From assembly GCA_020848435.1 (NCBI GenBank), contig JADLAC010000019.1, positions 99,978 through 163,977 of the forward strand: a DNA stretch of 64,000 nt, in the 5' to 3' direction. The notes beneath the pieces are model-generated. The model worked only from the letters and a program-made list of their open reading frames with translations. It made no database searches and had not been told where the DNA came from. Both the position numbers and the translations under genes were made by a program. This document shows positions 36,325 through 45,588 of the stretch, piece after piece. Position 1 is the first letter of the stretch. Each line of letters starts with the position of its first letter. This stretch comes from Burkholderiales bacterium (lineage in GTDB: Bacteria; Pseudomonadota; Gammaproteobacteria; Burkholderiales; WYBJ01).

Positions 36325-37106
36325 GCGTTTGAGCGCCGGGCGAAAGCGATCAACGACTTGCGTGTCGAGGGCCAACAGTCGCGTAGCGCCGAGCCGAGGC
36401 TTTTCACTCTCCGCCAGCCCTCGCGATGGCGACGCGAGCGCAAGAATTCGACTTCGATGTCGCTCAGCCCTGCCATCGCGAGCAACGTGCGCAATTCGTC
36501 GCGCGTGAACTCGCGATTGTGGCGCATAGGATAGAACGAGTGCCCCCGATAGAGCACGGGATCGGCGCAGAGATAGTGCTCGACATAATCGAAGGTAATG
36601 TTCTTGCCGCGCAAGAGCCGGCTGCGGTTGCGCAAGCTCGCCACGTTCGGCACGTCGACCTCCAGTATGCCGCCGGGCTTCAGCACGCGCTGCATTTCGC
36701 GTACGGCGGGCAGATGCGAGTGCGTGAAATGCTCGAGCACCTGACAGCACACCACTGCGTCGAAGCTCTGATCCGGGAAAGGCAGCGGCTCGACTTCGAT
36801 ATTGCAGCAGAAGAAGGGAATCGCATGATCACGATAAACGCGGCCATGGCGCTCGGTCGGGTCGAATGCATCGACCGCCACGCAGTCATGACCGAGCTCC
36901 GACAACAGTGCGAGCAGCATGCCGTGGCCCGCGCCGACGTCGAGCACGCGGTGCGCGCCCTCAAGCCGACGCGCGATGTCGCAGAACCGATCGATGCTGC
37001 CGGCGAAGACATCTTGAATCTCGGCATCCGAAAGATCGAACAGGCGGCCCCTCTTGGCCAGCCGAACCGCCGTTCGATAAACGGCTCGCTTGTGCGCGGC
37101 GATCAC
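36321..37106 (-). CDS. SAM-dependent methyltransferase, GTG start overlapping upstream stop
   Basis: A 261-residue class I methyltransferase: HRVLDVGAGHGMLLALLSEL, FDAVVCCQVLEHFTHSHLPA and RVLKPGGILEVDVPN, then FYPMRHNREFTRDELRTLL, a form common in polysaccharide clusters. The ORF track extends 52 codons upstream into the WbpM-like gene; the GTG at 37106 is preferred because it forms a GTGA overlap with that gene's stop, as at two other junctions here. Confidence 0.82.
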   Translation of the reverse strand: MIAAHKRAVYRTAVRLAKRGRLFDLSDAEIQDVFAGSIDRFCDIARRLEGAHRVLDVGAGHGMLLALLSELGHDCVAVDAFDPTERHGRVYRDHAIPFFCCNIEVEPLPFPDQSFDAVVCCQVLEHFTHSHLPAVREMQRVLKPGGILEVDVPNVASLRNRSRLLRGKNITFDYVEHYLCADPVLYRGHSFYPMRHNREFTRDELRTLLAMAGLSDIEVEFLRSRRHREGWRRVKSLGSALRDCWPSTRKSLIAFARRSNA

Positions 37107-38998
37107 TTCGCGGCGCGGGCCCTGGCCGAGGGGGGTGCGCTCCCCGAGTCCGGGTTGCCGGCGAGAGCTGTCGGGACATCGCGCGGTATGTATTCTGGGA
37201 TCCAGCGCTTGAGGCCGGCGCGGACCTCGGCCGCATCCGGGCGATCGGTTCGATCGAGCCACAGCAGCAGACCTGCGAGCCAGACGCGGCCTTCGCCGCG
37301 AGCCTTGGCTATGCGCAACTTCGGGTGCGGGGTCGGCAATGAATTCTCGTCGGTGGCGAGTAGCTCTTCGTACAGTTTCTCACCGGCACGCAGTCCGGTG
37401 TACTCGATGCGTATATCTTCTTCCGCGAATCCCGACAAGCGGATGAGATCGCGTGCGAGATCGGCGATTCTCACCGGCTCGCCCATGTCGAGAACGAAGA
37501 TTTCGCCCCCGCGTCCCATGAGCCCTGCTTGAAGAACGAGCTGCGCCGCCTCCGCGATCGACATGAAGAAACGACGAATCTCCGGATGTGTCACGGTCAC
37601 CGGACCGCCGGTCGCGATTTGCGCTTTGAACTTGGGCACGACGCTACCCGTGCTGCCCAGCACGTTGCCGAAGCGCACGATGACGAAGCGCGTTCCTTCG
37701 GGCGGTTGCAAGGCCTGGCAGGCGATTTCGGCAAGCCGCTTGCTGGCGCCCATCACGTTGGTCGGGTTCACTGCCTTGTCAGTCGACACGAAGACGAACT
37801 TCTCCACGCCATGGCGAATCGCCGATTCGGCCATTACGCGCGTGCCGGTCACGTTGTTCACCAGCGCCTCCCAAGCGTTGTCCTCCTCCATCAAGGGCAC
37901 GTGCTTGTAGGCGGCTGCATGAAAGACCACCGAGGGTCGATGCAGCGCGAGCAGCTCGGTGACGCGATGACGACTCTTGACATCCCCGATCGCCCAGACG
38001 AACCGGGTTTGCGGCGACAACGGCTGCAACGCTTGCTCCATCTGATAGAGCGCGTGCTCGCCGAGCTCCAGCAGCACCATTACTCCGGGCCGAAAGCGCA
38101 GCAGTTGCCGGCAGATTTCGGAGCCGATGGATCCGCCGGCACCGGTCACCATGACCGTGCGGCCGCTGATCCAGTCGGAAAGCCCGCTGGAATCCAAGGT
38201 CACCGGGTCGCGACCGAGCAAGTCGTCCAGCTCGACGTGGCGGACCTGGGAGACCGTAACCTTGCCGCTCACCAAGTCATCGTACGAAGGCACCGTCATC
38301 GCTTGCACGCCGGCCGCTTCGCAGATCTCCACCGCTCGCCTGCGCACGTGGTGCGACGCGCCCGGCAGCGCGATGATCGCCTTCGCAACTGAGAGCTGTT
38401 CGCACCAATGGGACAATTGGTCGAAGCTACCGAGAATGCGCACGCCGTGAATCTCCCGCCTGCGCTTCAGTGGATCGTCGTCGAGCATGCCGACCACCCG
38501 CCACTCGCGGCTCAATGCAAGCTCCGCGATCAGGCTCGCGCCCGCTACGCCTGCCCCGAGTATGAGCACCGGCTCGCGCTCGCTCGGCAACAGCGCCGAT
38601 ACGCGCCGCTCCTTGCGCATCCGATAGGCGAGGCGGCTGCCCGCCATGGTGACCGCGAGCAGCAGCGGATAGAGCACCAGCACAGAGCGCGGCACGCCGA
38701 TCCGGAACATGAATAGCAATGCCGTTACCATCACGCCCGAGACCGTCACGGCGAAAACGATGCGTTTCAAGTCCGGCAGACTCGCATAGCGCCAGATACC
38801 GCGGTACAGGCCGAAGTACCAGAACACGGCGGCCTGGAGCGCCACGATCCACGGCAAGTTGGCGAGCATCATGGCGGCATAGTCGGCCGGGATCTCGAAA
38901 TTGAACCGCAGCAGGAAAGCGAGGCACCAGGCCAGCGCGGCGGCGACCGTGTCGTGGCCCGCCGCCATCGCAGTTCGGGGATTCACGAGGCGGCGCAT
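37103..38998 (-). CDS. wbpM: Membrane-bound nucleotide-sugar 4,6-dehydratase, WbpM/PglF-like
   Basis: A 631-residue large-form dehydratase that converts UDP-GlcNAc to UDP-4-keto-6-deoxy-GlcNAc, the precursor of D-QuiNAc and D-FucNAc. Four N-terminal membrane helices are followed by a CoA-binding-like Rossmann region (ILGAGVAGASLIAELAL) and the catalytic SDR domain VTGAGGSIGSEICRQLL, FHAAAYKHVPLMEEDN, STDKAVNPTNVMGASKR, the last with the Met-Lys arrangement of this family. It follows the WbpL-like gene with no gap, the same order as in P. aeruginosa. Confidence 0.92.
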   Translation of the reverse strand: MRRLVNPRTAMAAGHDTVAAALAWCLAFLLRFNFEIPADYAAMMLANLPWIVALQAAVFWYFGLYRGIWRYASLPDLKRIVFAVTVSGVMVTALLFMFRIGVPRSVLVLYPLLLAVTMAGSRLAYRMRKERRVSALLPSEREPVLILGAGVAGASLIAELALSREWRVVGMLDDDPLKRRREIHGVRILGSFDQLSHWCEQLSVAKAIIALPGASHHVRRRAVEICEAAGVQAMTVPSYDDLVSGKVTVSQVRHVELDDLLGRDPVTLDSSGLSDWISGRTVMVTGAGGSIGSEICRQLLRFRPGVMVLLELGEHALYQMEQALQPLSPQTRFVWAIGDVKSRHRVTELLALHRPSVVFHAAAYKHVPLMEEDNAWEALVNNVTGTRVMAESAIRHGVEKFVFVSTDKAVNPTNVMGASKRLAEIACQALQPPEGTRFVIVRFGNVLGSTGSVVPKFKAQIATGGPVTVTHPEIRRFFMSIAEAAQLVLQAGLMGRGGEIFVLDMGEPVRIADLARDLIRLSGFAEEDIRIEYTGLRAGEKLYEELLATDENSLPTPHPKLRIAKARGEGRVWLAGLLLWLDRTDRPDAAEVRAGLKRWIPEYIPRDVPTALAGNPDSGSAPPSARARAAK

Positions 38999-40039
38999 TT
39001 ACAGATCACCCGGCGAGGCGTGAGGCCCGACTCGTTCGACCGGGTGAGTTTGGATCGCCAGCACACGAGCGTGATCGTTGGCGCGGCGCCATGCCCGATC
39101 GATCGAAATCATCAAAACCGCGCAGCCCGTAAGCGAAGCCGCCAGCACCGAGGCTTGGACGATGATCGGTTGTCCGAGCGCGAAGACGGCGGCCGTGGCG
39201 CATGCGATCATGAGCGCATACTCTGCTAGGGCGGTGCGGCGATGGCCCCACCCCATGCGCACCAGGCGCTGGTAATAATGATCGCGATGCGCCCTCCATA
39301 CCGCTTCCCCGCGAACTGCGCGCTGCAGCAACGTGACCGAAGCATCGACGACAAAAGGTGCGAAGACGAGCAACGGAAACCATACCGGCCATAAGCCACC
39401 CTGCCAACCCTCGAGGCCGATGCCGCCGGCAAGCAAGCCGAGCGGGATCGAACCCGCATCCCCGAGGAAGACTCGGGCGGGGTTGAAGTTGTAGATGAGG
39501 AAGCCGAGCGCGCCTGCCGCGACTGCCAGGGACGCCGCGGCCAGCGTGTCGTCTGCGCCCAGCACGGCTGCCGTGCCATAAGACGCGAAACCGATTACTG
39601 TCATGCCTCCGGCGAGGCCATCCGAGCCATCCATGAAATTGTAAAGATTGACCATCCAGGCGATCGCCACGATGGCGATGCCAAGGACGAGCGTGTTGTC
39701 GACGCCCAAAATGCCGACCGCAACCAGCGCGGCGGCCGCAAGGTGACACGCAAGACGAGCGCGGACCGACAACCCGCGCAGGTCATCGAGGATAGAGACT
39801 GCGAACAGCGCTGCTGCGGCCCCGAAGATTAGCCAAGGGGGCTCGCCCGGGATCAACAGCCAAGCGATCAACACCGCGGGTACGAGCGCGAATCCGCCGC
39901 TGCGGGGAACGGGAGAACTGTGCAAGGATCGCTCGTTGGGATGATCCAGCGGCAAGCGCACGCGTTCCAGCATGACGTGTAGAGCCAGCGCGGTGCCGCT
40001 GCCCGCGAGGGCCGCTGGGACGAGGAGAGTGAGATCCAA
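38999..40039 (-). CDS. wbpL: Glycosyl-phosphate transferase, WbpL/WecA-like (MraY superfamily)
   Basis: About 346 residues, roughly ten membrane helices. It starts lipid-linked O-antigen synthesis by moving a HexNAc-1-phosphate to undecaprenyl phosphate. Motifs are SILDDLRGL, NLYNFMDGSDGLAGG, VFLGDAGSIPLG and the cytoplasmic HRDHYYQRLVRMG. No ATG is near the first helix; a TTG at 40039 is the best candidate but has no clear ribosome-binding site, so the start is uncertain. Between the epimerase and wbpM, as in P. aeruginosa clusters. Confidence 0.88.
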   Translation of the reverse strand: MDLTLLVPAALAGSGTALALHVMLERVRLPLDHPNERSLHSSPVPRSGGFALVPAVLIAWLLIPGEPPWLIFGAAAALFAVSILDDLRGLSVRARLACHLAAAALVAVGILGVDNTLVLGIAIVAIAWMVNLYNFMDGSDGLAGGMTVIGFASYGTAAVLGADDTLAAASLAVAAGALGFLIYNFNPARVFLGDAGSIPLGLLAGGIGLEGWQGGLWPVWFPLLVFAPFVVDASVTLLQRAVRGEAVWRAHRDHYYQRLVRMGWGHRRTALAEYALMIACATAAVFALGQPIIVQASVLAASLTGCAVLMISIDRAWRRANDHARVLAIQTHPVERVGPHASPGDL

Positions 40040-40184
40040 GCGTGTAATGCCGGTTGGGGCTGGTCCGTTGAGCGCGCTGGCGTGATGCTTAGCCTCGAGG
40101 ACGGAAATCGAGGCCAGGCATCGATCGCATGTGACTTCCGGCCGCAAAGCGGCAACGCGTTGCTCGCGGCTGCGGTCGGCAAGA

Positions 40185-41165
40185 TTATAGCGGAGCGCCT
40201 TGGCGCGGCTCGGCGCGGGCCCGATGGACCCAAGCCATGGCCTCGATTCCGTGTTCGAAGGTGTGCGGGGGTCGCCAGTCGAGCTCGCTACGGATCGGGC
40301 CGCTATCGACCTGGAGGGAGCCGATGAGGCGGCGTAGCGTCCCCGAGCCCGCCGCGTTCGCAGCCAAGCGCAGCATGGTTGCCGGCACCGCGAGCAGGCG
40401 TGCCGGATGCCCGAGCGCGGCAGCGATCGCCCGTATGAGCTCGGGCGTCGAAATGTCGCTGCCATCGCTCACCAGGAATGTGCAGCCGGCCGCGCGCGGG
40501 TGCTCTATGCAAACGCGCAGCGCATCGGCCAGATTTCCGACTCCTATCATGCTACGGCGATTGTCGACCTGCGCGAGCGGCAACGGAACGCCGCGCTCGA
40601 TCAGCCGCATCAAGCGCGCCAGGTTGCCCTTGACGCCTGGGCCGTAGACGAGGGGCGGGCGCACGATAACGACGTCGAGCCCGGTCTCGGCGGCGACTGC
40701 GTGCAAGTGCTGTTCAGCGTCCCACTTGGAGCGCCCGTAGTCGTCTTCGGGATGCGGGGGGTCGGTAGCTCGATACGGCTGTCCGTATGTCGCGTCGCCG
40801 TTAACCTTGATACTGCTTGCGAACACCAACCGGTGCACACCGGCGGCGGCGCAGGCGCGTGCGAGCATCTCGGTAGCCGCGACATTCACTCGGCGATAGA
40901 GCGACACCGGATCGGCTTGGCCGGGCTCGTGCATGACGTGCGCGCGCCCGGCCAAGTGCACCACTACGTCCACGCCCTCGAGCGCGGCGCGCCAGTCGGG
41001 ATGTGCACCGATATCGCCGACCGCGATGCACCCCGCGGACACCTGCCGGTTTGGCGGCAACGTCCTAACGGCGCCTCGGACGCGATGTCCGGCGCTCGCG
41101 AGCAGCGGGCACAGCACCCGTCCGACGAAGCCGTCGGCGCCGGTGACAAGCACGGTGACGCTCAT
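40185..41165 (-). CDS. NAD-dependent sugar epimerase/reductase, WbjF/WbpV/WbpK-like
   Basis: A 326-residue extended SDR: VTGADGFVGRVLCPLL for NAD binding, VFASSIKVNGD, and the catalytic DDYGRSKWDAE (YxxxK). By position before WbpL and WbpM it is likely the 4-ketoreductase that completes UDP-D-QuiNAc or UDP-D-FucNAc from the WbpM product, the proposed first sugar of the repeat unit. Substrate choice is inference. Confidence 0.85.
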   Translation of the reverse strand: MSVTVLVTGADGFVGRVLCPLLASAGHRVRGAVRTLPPNRQVSAGCIAVGDIGAHPDWRAALEGVDVVVHLAGRAHVMHEPGQADPVSLYRRVNVAATEMLARACAAAGVHRLVFASSIKVNGDATYGQPYRATDPPHPEDDYGRSKWDAEQHLHAVAAETGLDVVIVRPPLVYGPGVKGNLARLMRLIERGVPLPLAQVDNRRSMIGVGNLADALRVCIEHPRAAGCTFLVSDGSDISTPELIRAIAAALGHPARLLAVPATMLRLAANAAGSGTLRRLIGSLQVDSGPIRSELDWRPPHTFEHGIEAMAWVHRARAEPRQGAPL

Positions 41166-41190
41166 CGCAACGATTCGTGTCGACTGGTGC

Positions 41191-42321
41191 TCACGACCGG
41201 TGCCATACCGTTCGGTTCACGTAATCGGTATAGCTCAAGATGATGCGCAATACCTTCTTCGACACGTTGTCGACGTCGTAATCGGCCGGTACGTGAAACG
41301 GCCGCTGCTTTGCGTCGTGGTGGGCGAGATTGATCTCGATCGCCTGCAAGACGCGAGGTGCGTCCAGGCCGCTCATGATGACGCTCGCTTCGTCCATTCC
41401 CTCGGGGCGTTCGTGCGCTTGCCGAAGCATGACGGCAGGAATCGCAAGTAGAGAGGCCTCCTCCGTCAGGGTGCCGCTGTCCGATAGAACGCAGCGCGAA
41501 TGCATCTGCAGCTTGACGTAATCGAAGAACCCGAGCGGGCGCACCAGCTCGATCAAGGACGACAGCTCGACGGTTCCGATACCTTCCAGGCGCTTGCGGG
41601 TGCGCGGATGGGTGGACACGATCAGCCGTTTGCCGTAACGCGCGGCGATCGCGTTGAGCGTGGCGAGCAGGGCGCGAAAGCTCGCCTCGTCATCGACGTT
41701 TTCTTCCCGATGCGCGCTCACCACGAAATAGTCGTGCTCGGCGAGCGCCATGCGCGCAAGCACGTCGGATCGTTCTATCCCGGGGCGGTAGTATTGCAAC
41801 ACCTCGGGCATGCTCGATCCGGTCTTGATCACGGTTTCGGGCCGCAACCCCTCGGCCAGCAGATAGTGGCGGGCATGCTCGGACAACGGCATATTGATGT
41901 CGGCCAGGTGATCGACCAGCTTACGGTTGATCTCTTCCGGCACGCGCTGGTCGAAACAACGGTTGCCGGCTTCCATGTGAAAGACCGGAATGCGCCTGCG
42001 CTTGGCCGCGATGACGGCGAGGCAGCTGTTGGTATCCCCGTATAACAGCACCGCGTCGGGTCGATGCGCGGCGAGCGCCTGGTCGGCCTTGGCGACGACA
42101 TTGCCGATCGTCTGGGCGGCGCTCTCGCCGGCGGCATTGAGGAATTGATCGGGACGGCGAATGGCGAGATCCCGAAATAAGATCTCGTTCAGCTCGTAGT
42201 CGAAGTTCTGCCCGGTGTGGACCAGCACGTGCTCGACGTGCTGGTCGAGCTCGGCGATCACGCGTGAGAGCTTGATGATCTCGGGTCGAGTGCCGACGAT
42301 CGTCATTACCTTGAGCGCCAT
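41191..42321 (-). CDS. UDP-HexNAc 2-epimerase, FnlC/WbjD-like
   Basis: A 376-residue non-hydrolysing 2-epimerase: MTIVGTRPEIIKLSRVI, VLVHTGQNFDYELNE, HMEAGNRCFDQRVPEEINR, and a C-terminus SYTDYVNRTVWHRS that is typical of FnlC/WbjD rather than WecB. In the L-FucNAc (or L-QuiNAc) pathway it makes the final sugar nucleotide by inverting C2. It lies six bases after the 4,6-dehydratase gene. Confidence 0.92.
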   Translation of the reverse strand: MALKVMTIVGTRPEIIKLSRVIAELDQHVEHVLVHTGQNFDYELNEILFRDLAIRRPDQFLNAAGESAAQTIGNVVAKADQALAAHRPDAVLLYGDTNSCLAVIAAKRRRIPVFHMEAGNRCFDQRVPEEINRKLVDHLADINMPLSEHARHYLLAEGLRPETVIKTGSSMPEVLQYYRPGIERSDVLARMALAEHDYFVVSAHREENVDDEASFRALLATLNAIAARYGKRLIVSTHPRTRKRLEGIGTVELSSLIELVRPLGFFDYVKLQMHSRCVLSDSGTLTEEASLLAIPAVMLRQAHERPEGMDEASVIMSGLDAPRVLQAIEINLAHHDAKQRPFHVPADYDVDNVSKKVLRIILSYTDYVNRTVWHRS

Positions 42322-42326
42322 GGCGG

Positions 42327-43388
42327 TTACCTCAGCAGCTCACCGTCATCGTACACGAGTGGTTCCTCGACCATGAGCCGATGGGTTCGCAGTAGCGCCA
42401 CGGTGCCGGCGAGATCGAGGACGTTGTCCGCCGAGCTGAATTCGCGCTCGAGCGCGTTTGTCTCCGGCGAGCCGGCCAGTTCGGGCAGCATGGAGCGCAC
42501 CGCATAGTAGTCACCCCGGCGTACGCAATGGTGCACCTCTTCCTCGGATACCAGCACCTCGTGCATTTTTTCCCCGGGACGAACTCCAACGACGCGGACT
42601 TCGATGCCGCGATCGCCGATCAAGGCGCGGGCGATGTTCCCCACGGTGGCGGAGGGCGCATTCGGCACGTAGATCTCGCCTGGCCGAGCGCCGGCCAGCG
42701 CGGCGAAGATGGTGTCGACCGCACGGTCGAGCGAGAGTAGAAAGCGCGTCATCTCGGGCGCCGTGAGGGTGACCGGGCCGCCGTTACGGATTTGTTCGTG
42801 AAAAAGCGGAATGACCGAGCCACGGGAGGCGAGCACGTTGCCGTAGCGCACGCCGACGAAGCGGGTGTTGCGGCTCAGGATGTTCGCAGCGACGAAAATC
42901 CGCTCCTGCAGGGCTTTGGTCATGCCCATGACGTTGATTGGCTTGCAGGCCTTGTCGGTGCTGACCGCCACGACGGTTTCGACCGGGAAGGCGTTCTCAT
43001 CTATGGCGCGGACCAGATTCTGCGCACCAATGCAGTTGGTGAACAGCGCTTCGCTTGGGAAGTATTCGCACGAGGGGACTTGCTTCAAGGCTGCCGCATT
43101 GACGACGATATCGGCATGCCGGACCGCGGAGCACAACGCGCGGTAATCGCGCACGTCGCCGATGCGAAACTCCAGGGTCTGCATGAAATTGCGATAGATC
43201 ACTTCGTCAGTTGTGACGCCCTTGTGCAGGTAGGCAAGTCGCATGTCGTGCTGCTTCGCCTCATCGCGGGAGAAGACGATAAGCTTGCGCGGCGTGCCCT
43301 GCTCCCCAGAAAGCATGCGGCGCACAAGCACCTTGCCGAGCGACCCCGTGCCACCGGTCACCAGCACCGTCTTGTTCTCAAGCAGCAT
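42327..43388 (-). CDS. UDP-GlcNAc 5-inverting 4,6-dehydratase, FnlA/WbjB/CapE-like
   Basis: A 353-residue SDR that dehydrates and epimerises UDP-GlcNAc in the first step to UDP-L-FucNAc/L-QuiNAc: VLVTGGTGSLGKVLVRRML, FSRDEAKQHDMRL, NAAALKQVPSCEYFP, STDKACKPINVMGMTKALQE. The start at MLLENK (GGAG upstream) matches the family N-terminus better than the ORF-track Met seven codons earlier. It overlaps the reductase gene by 11 bases. Confidence 0.92.
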   Translation of the reverse strand: MLLENKTVLVTGGTGSLGKVLVRRMLSGEQGTPRKLIVFSRDEAKQHDMRLAYLHKGVTTDEVIYRNFMQTLEFRIGDVRDYRALCSAVRHADIVVNAAALKQVPSCEYFPSEALFTNCIGAQNLVRAIDENAFPVETVVAVSTDKACKPINVMGMTKALQERIFVAANILSRNTRFVGVRYGNVLASRGSVIPLFHEQIRNGGPVTLTAPEMTRFLLSLDRAVDTIFAALAGARPGEIYVPNAPSATVGNIARALIGDRGIEVRVVGVRPGEKMHEVLVSEEEVHHCVRRGDYYAVRSMLPELAGSPETNALEREFSSADNVLDLAGTVALLRTHRLMVEEPLVYDDGELLR

Positions 43389-44271
43389 CTCTCGTGCTCC
43401 AACGGTCATAGGGGGTCGGGTCTTCGGCCAACGCTTGTATCATTCGATGCCATGGCGGGACTTCGATGCCAGTAGCCAAACGAAAGCGCGTGCCATCGAG
43501 ATCTCTGTGGACGACGACCGAATCGTCGGCGACGATCTCCACTTCGAGATTGTAGGCCCCCTTCGCCAGCCCGAGCAGCTCATACTTAGTGATGACCGGC
43601 GAGGCGACTTGGTACAGTCCCGACAACGCGGGAAAGCGGACGATCAGATCCGCGACCAGATCGGCCATGTACAGGGTGGAAACCCCGGTGTAATAAGCGC
43701 GGCGGTAGCCTTGAATGCGCCGGCCGCGCTGAGCGAGGAACCATTCCAGCAGCTCGGTGCGCGCGCCGATTTCGCGGCCGATGAAAGAGGTGCGCAAGGT
43801 GAGCGTATGTGGCGCCGCGAGCTCGCCTAGCGCCTTGGTGCGACCGTAGAGGTCCTGTGCGTTCGTGAGTGAATCCTCGGTGTAGCGGCCCTCGCGGCCG
43901 TCGAACACGCAGTCGGTACTGAAGTGAATGACGCGTGCGCGATGGTCCGCGGCCCAGCCTGCGAGTCGATGCGGCAAAGCGGCGTTCAACTCGATCGAGG
44001 TCAACGGATCGACCGCGGCGTCGCGGCGCTTGGTGACGGCGATGCAGTTGACGACGACGTCCGGCCGGACCCGATCGAGTACGGCGGCCACTGCGGCGAA
44101 GCTCGTGGCGTCGACACCCTCGTACAAGGCGTCGTACTGGAATAGCGGACAATGGGCGAATTGAACGCGCCGACCGCGCATGGTGGCGTGGACATCCCCG
44201 AGGCGGGGAGCGAGGCGCTGCCAGAGCTTATGGCCGAGCATGCCGGTCACACCGAGAATCAGAATTCGCAT
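43378..44271 (-). CDS. RmlD-like sugar-nucleotide reductase (WbvR/WbjC-type step)
   Basis: A 297-residue RmlD-superfamily SDR: MRILILGVTGMLGHKLWQRL, NCIAVTKRRDAAVDP, HFSTDCVFDGREGRYTE and DLYGRTKALGE (YxxxK). Placed between the GT and the FnlA-like gene, it is the expected second enzyme (C4 reduction) of the L-6-deoxy-HexNAc pathway. It has no C-terminal cupin domain, unlike WbjC/CapF for L-FucNAc, and is closer in layout to WbvR for L-QuiNAc; the product is therefore open. Confidence 0.85.
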   Translation of the reverse strand: MRILILGVTGMLGHKLWQRLAPRLGDVHATMRGRRVQFAHCPLFQYDALYEGVDATSFAAVAAVLDRVRPDVVVNCIAVTKRRDAAVDPLTSIELNAALPHRLAGWAADHRARVIHFSTDCVFDGREGRYTEDSLTNAQDLYGRTKALGELAAPHTLTLRTSFIGREIGARTELLEWFLAQRGRRIQGYRRAYYTGVSTLYMADLVADLIVRFPALSGLYQVASPVITKYELLGLAKGAYNLEVEIVADDSVVVHRDLDGTRFRLATGIEVPPWHRMIQALAEDPTPYDRWSTRDAA

Positions 44272-44346
44272 CGTCTCAATCACCTTCACCGGGGGCGCTC
44301 GTGAGCCGCGCCTTGGCCGAGCGAATGTTCCGATACTCCTCGCCCT

Positions 44347-45588
44347 CTACACCGAAGCGATGTCGCGCGACCGGCGCAACTCTAACATCCAGTCCTCAAG
44401 CCGGCGCAACAACATATCGCGGTCGAAATGCTGCTCGAAATAGCGCCGGCCGGCAGCGCCCATGGTTTCGCGCTCGGCGCGTGTTCGGGATGCAAGTGCG
44501 CGTATCGCGTCGGCCAGCGCTTGCGGGTCTTCCGCGGGCACGGCGTAGCCCGCGCCGGCCTCCGTCACGATACGAGCCCCTTCGCCGTCGAGCCCGGCGA
44601 TGATGGCGCGGCCGCATGCCATATACGACTGGATTTTCGAGGGTATCGTGTACTCGAAGATCGTCTCGCGCCTGAGCGTCACCAGCATCGCGTCGGCGAG
44701 CGAAAACCAGCGCGGCATCGACGCGACCGGGTGGCGACCGAGAAGATGCATACGCCCGTAGAGACCTCGCTTGCCGATTTCATCGCGCACCCATTCGCTC
44801 AGGCGGCCCTCGCCTAGAACGACGACGTGGATGCCGCCGTCGTGCTTGAGTAATTCGGCGGCCGCGAGAATGGTGCCGAAATCCTGCGCGGCGCCGAGGT
44901 TGCCCGCGAACATGACGATAAATCCCGGCGGAATACGCTTGCGCTCTGGCGCCTCGGGCGGCAGAACTATCGGCTCATAGAAGGGCTCGGCGCTGTTCGG
45001 AAAATACGCGATACGCTCGGCCGGTACGCCGAGCCGCATGATCGGTTCGATGAAGGCGCGGGACTGAACCAGCACACGATCGCAGCCGCGGTAAATGAAG
45101 CGCGTGAGTCTCTCTGCCAGGTCGATTAACCAGCGCCGGCGTACCGCGCCTGTCGCTTCCAGGCTCTCCGGCCACAGATCCTGCACCCAGAAGAGAACGG
45201 GTGTACGCTTGATCGCGCGCAACACGCGCGCTGGTATGCCGACTGTGATCGGCGAGGGTTCGAACACCAAGATGACATCGTAACCGCCAGGGCAGCGAAA
45301 CGGCGCCGCGAGGGTCGCGGCCGTTGCGAACGAAACGTAGTTCGCTGCCAGCCGGAATCCGCCGCCACGGCCCCTCGGAATGAGGGGCACCCGGACGACA
45401 TCGATGCCCTCATAGCGTTCGCTTGCACGCCGGAAAAAACCATACCCCGGAAAGAACCGGCCGCTCGGATAGTTGGGTTTGCCGGTGAGCACGCGCACTC
45501 GATGGCCGCGCATGGCGAGGCCGAGTGCTAGATCGTTGATACGAAATTCCTCGGGCCAGAAGTATTGCGTGACGATGAGGATGTTCAC
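44347..45588 (-). CDS. Glycosyltransferase family 4, WbuB/WbjE-like, GTG start
   Basis: A 413-residue GT4: NILIVTQYFWPEEFRINDLA, LTGKPNYPSGRFFPGYG, FWVQDLWPESLEATG, then the donor site FAGNLGAAQDFGTILAAAE and KIQSYMACGRAIIAG. The QYFWPE-FRINDL opening is that of WbuB-like L-FucNAc/L-QuiNAc transferases, which suits its place before the three sugar-nucleotide genes. The GTG at 45588 forms a GTGA overlap with the upstream stop and is preferred to the ATG at 45609. Confidence 0.9.
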   Translation of the reverse strand: MNILIVTQYFWPEEFRINDLALGLAMRGHRVRVLTGKPNYPSGRFFPGYGFFRRASERYEGIDVVRVPLIPRGRGGGFRLAANYVSFATAATLAAPFRCPGGYDVILVFEPSPITVGIPARVLRAIKRTPVLFWVQDLWPESLEATGAVRRRWLIDLAERLTRFIYRGCDRVLVQSRAFIEPIMRLGVPAERIAYFPNSAEPFYEPIVLPPEAPERKRIPPGFIVMFAGNLGAAQDFGTILAAAELLKHDGGIHVVVLGEGRLSEWVRDEIGKRGLYGRMHLLGRHPVASMPRWFSLADAMLVTLRRETIFEYTIPSKIQSYMACGRAIIAGLDGEGARIVTEAGAGYAVPAEDPQALADAIRALASRTRAERETMGAAGRRYFEQHFDRDMLLRRLEDWMLELRRSRDIASV

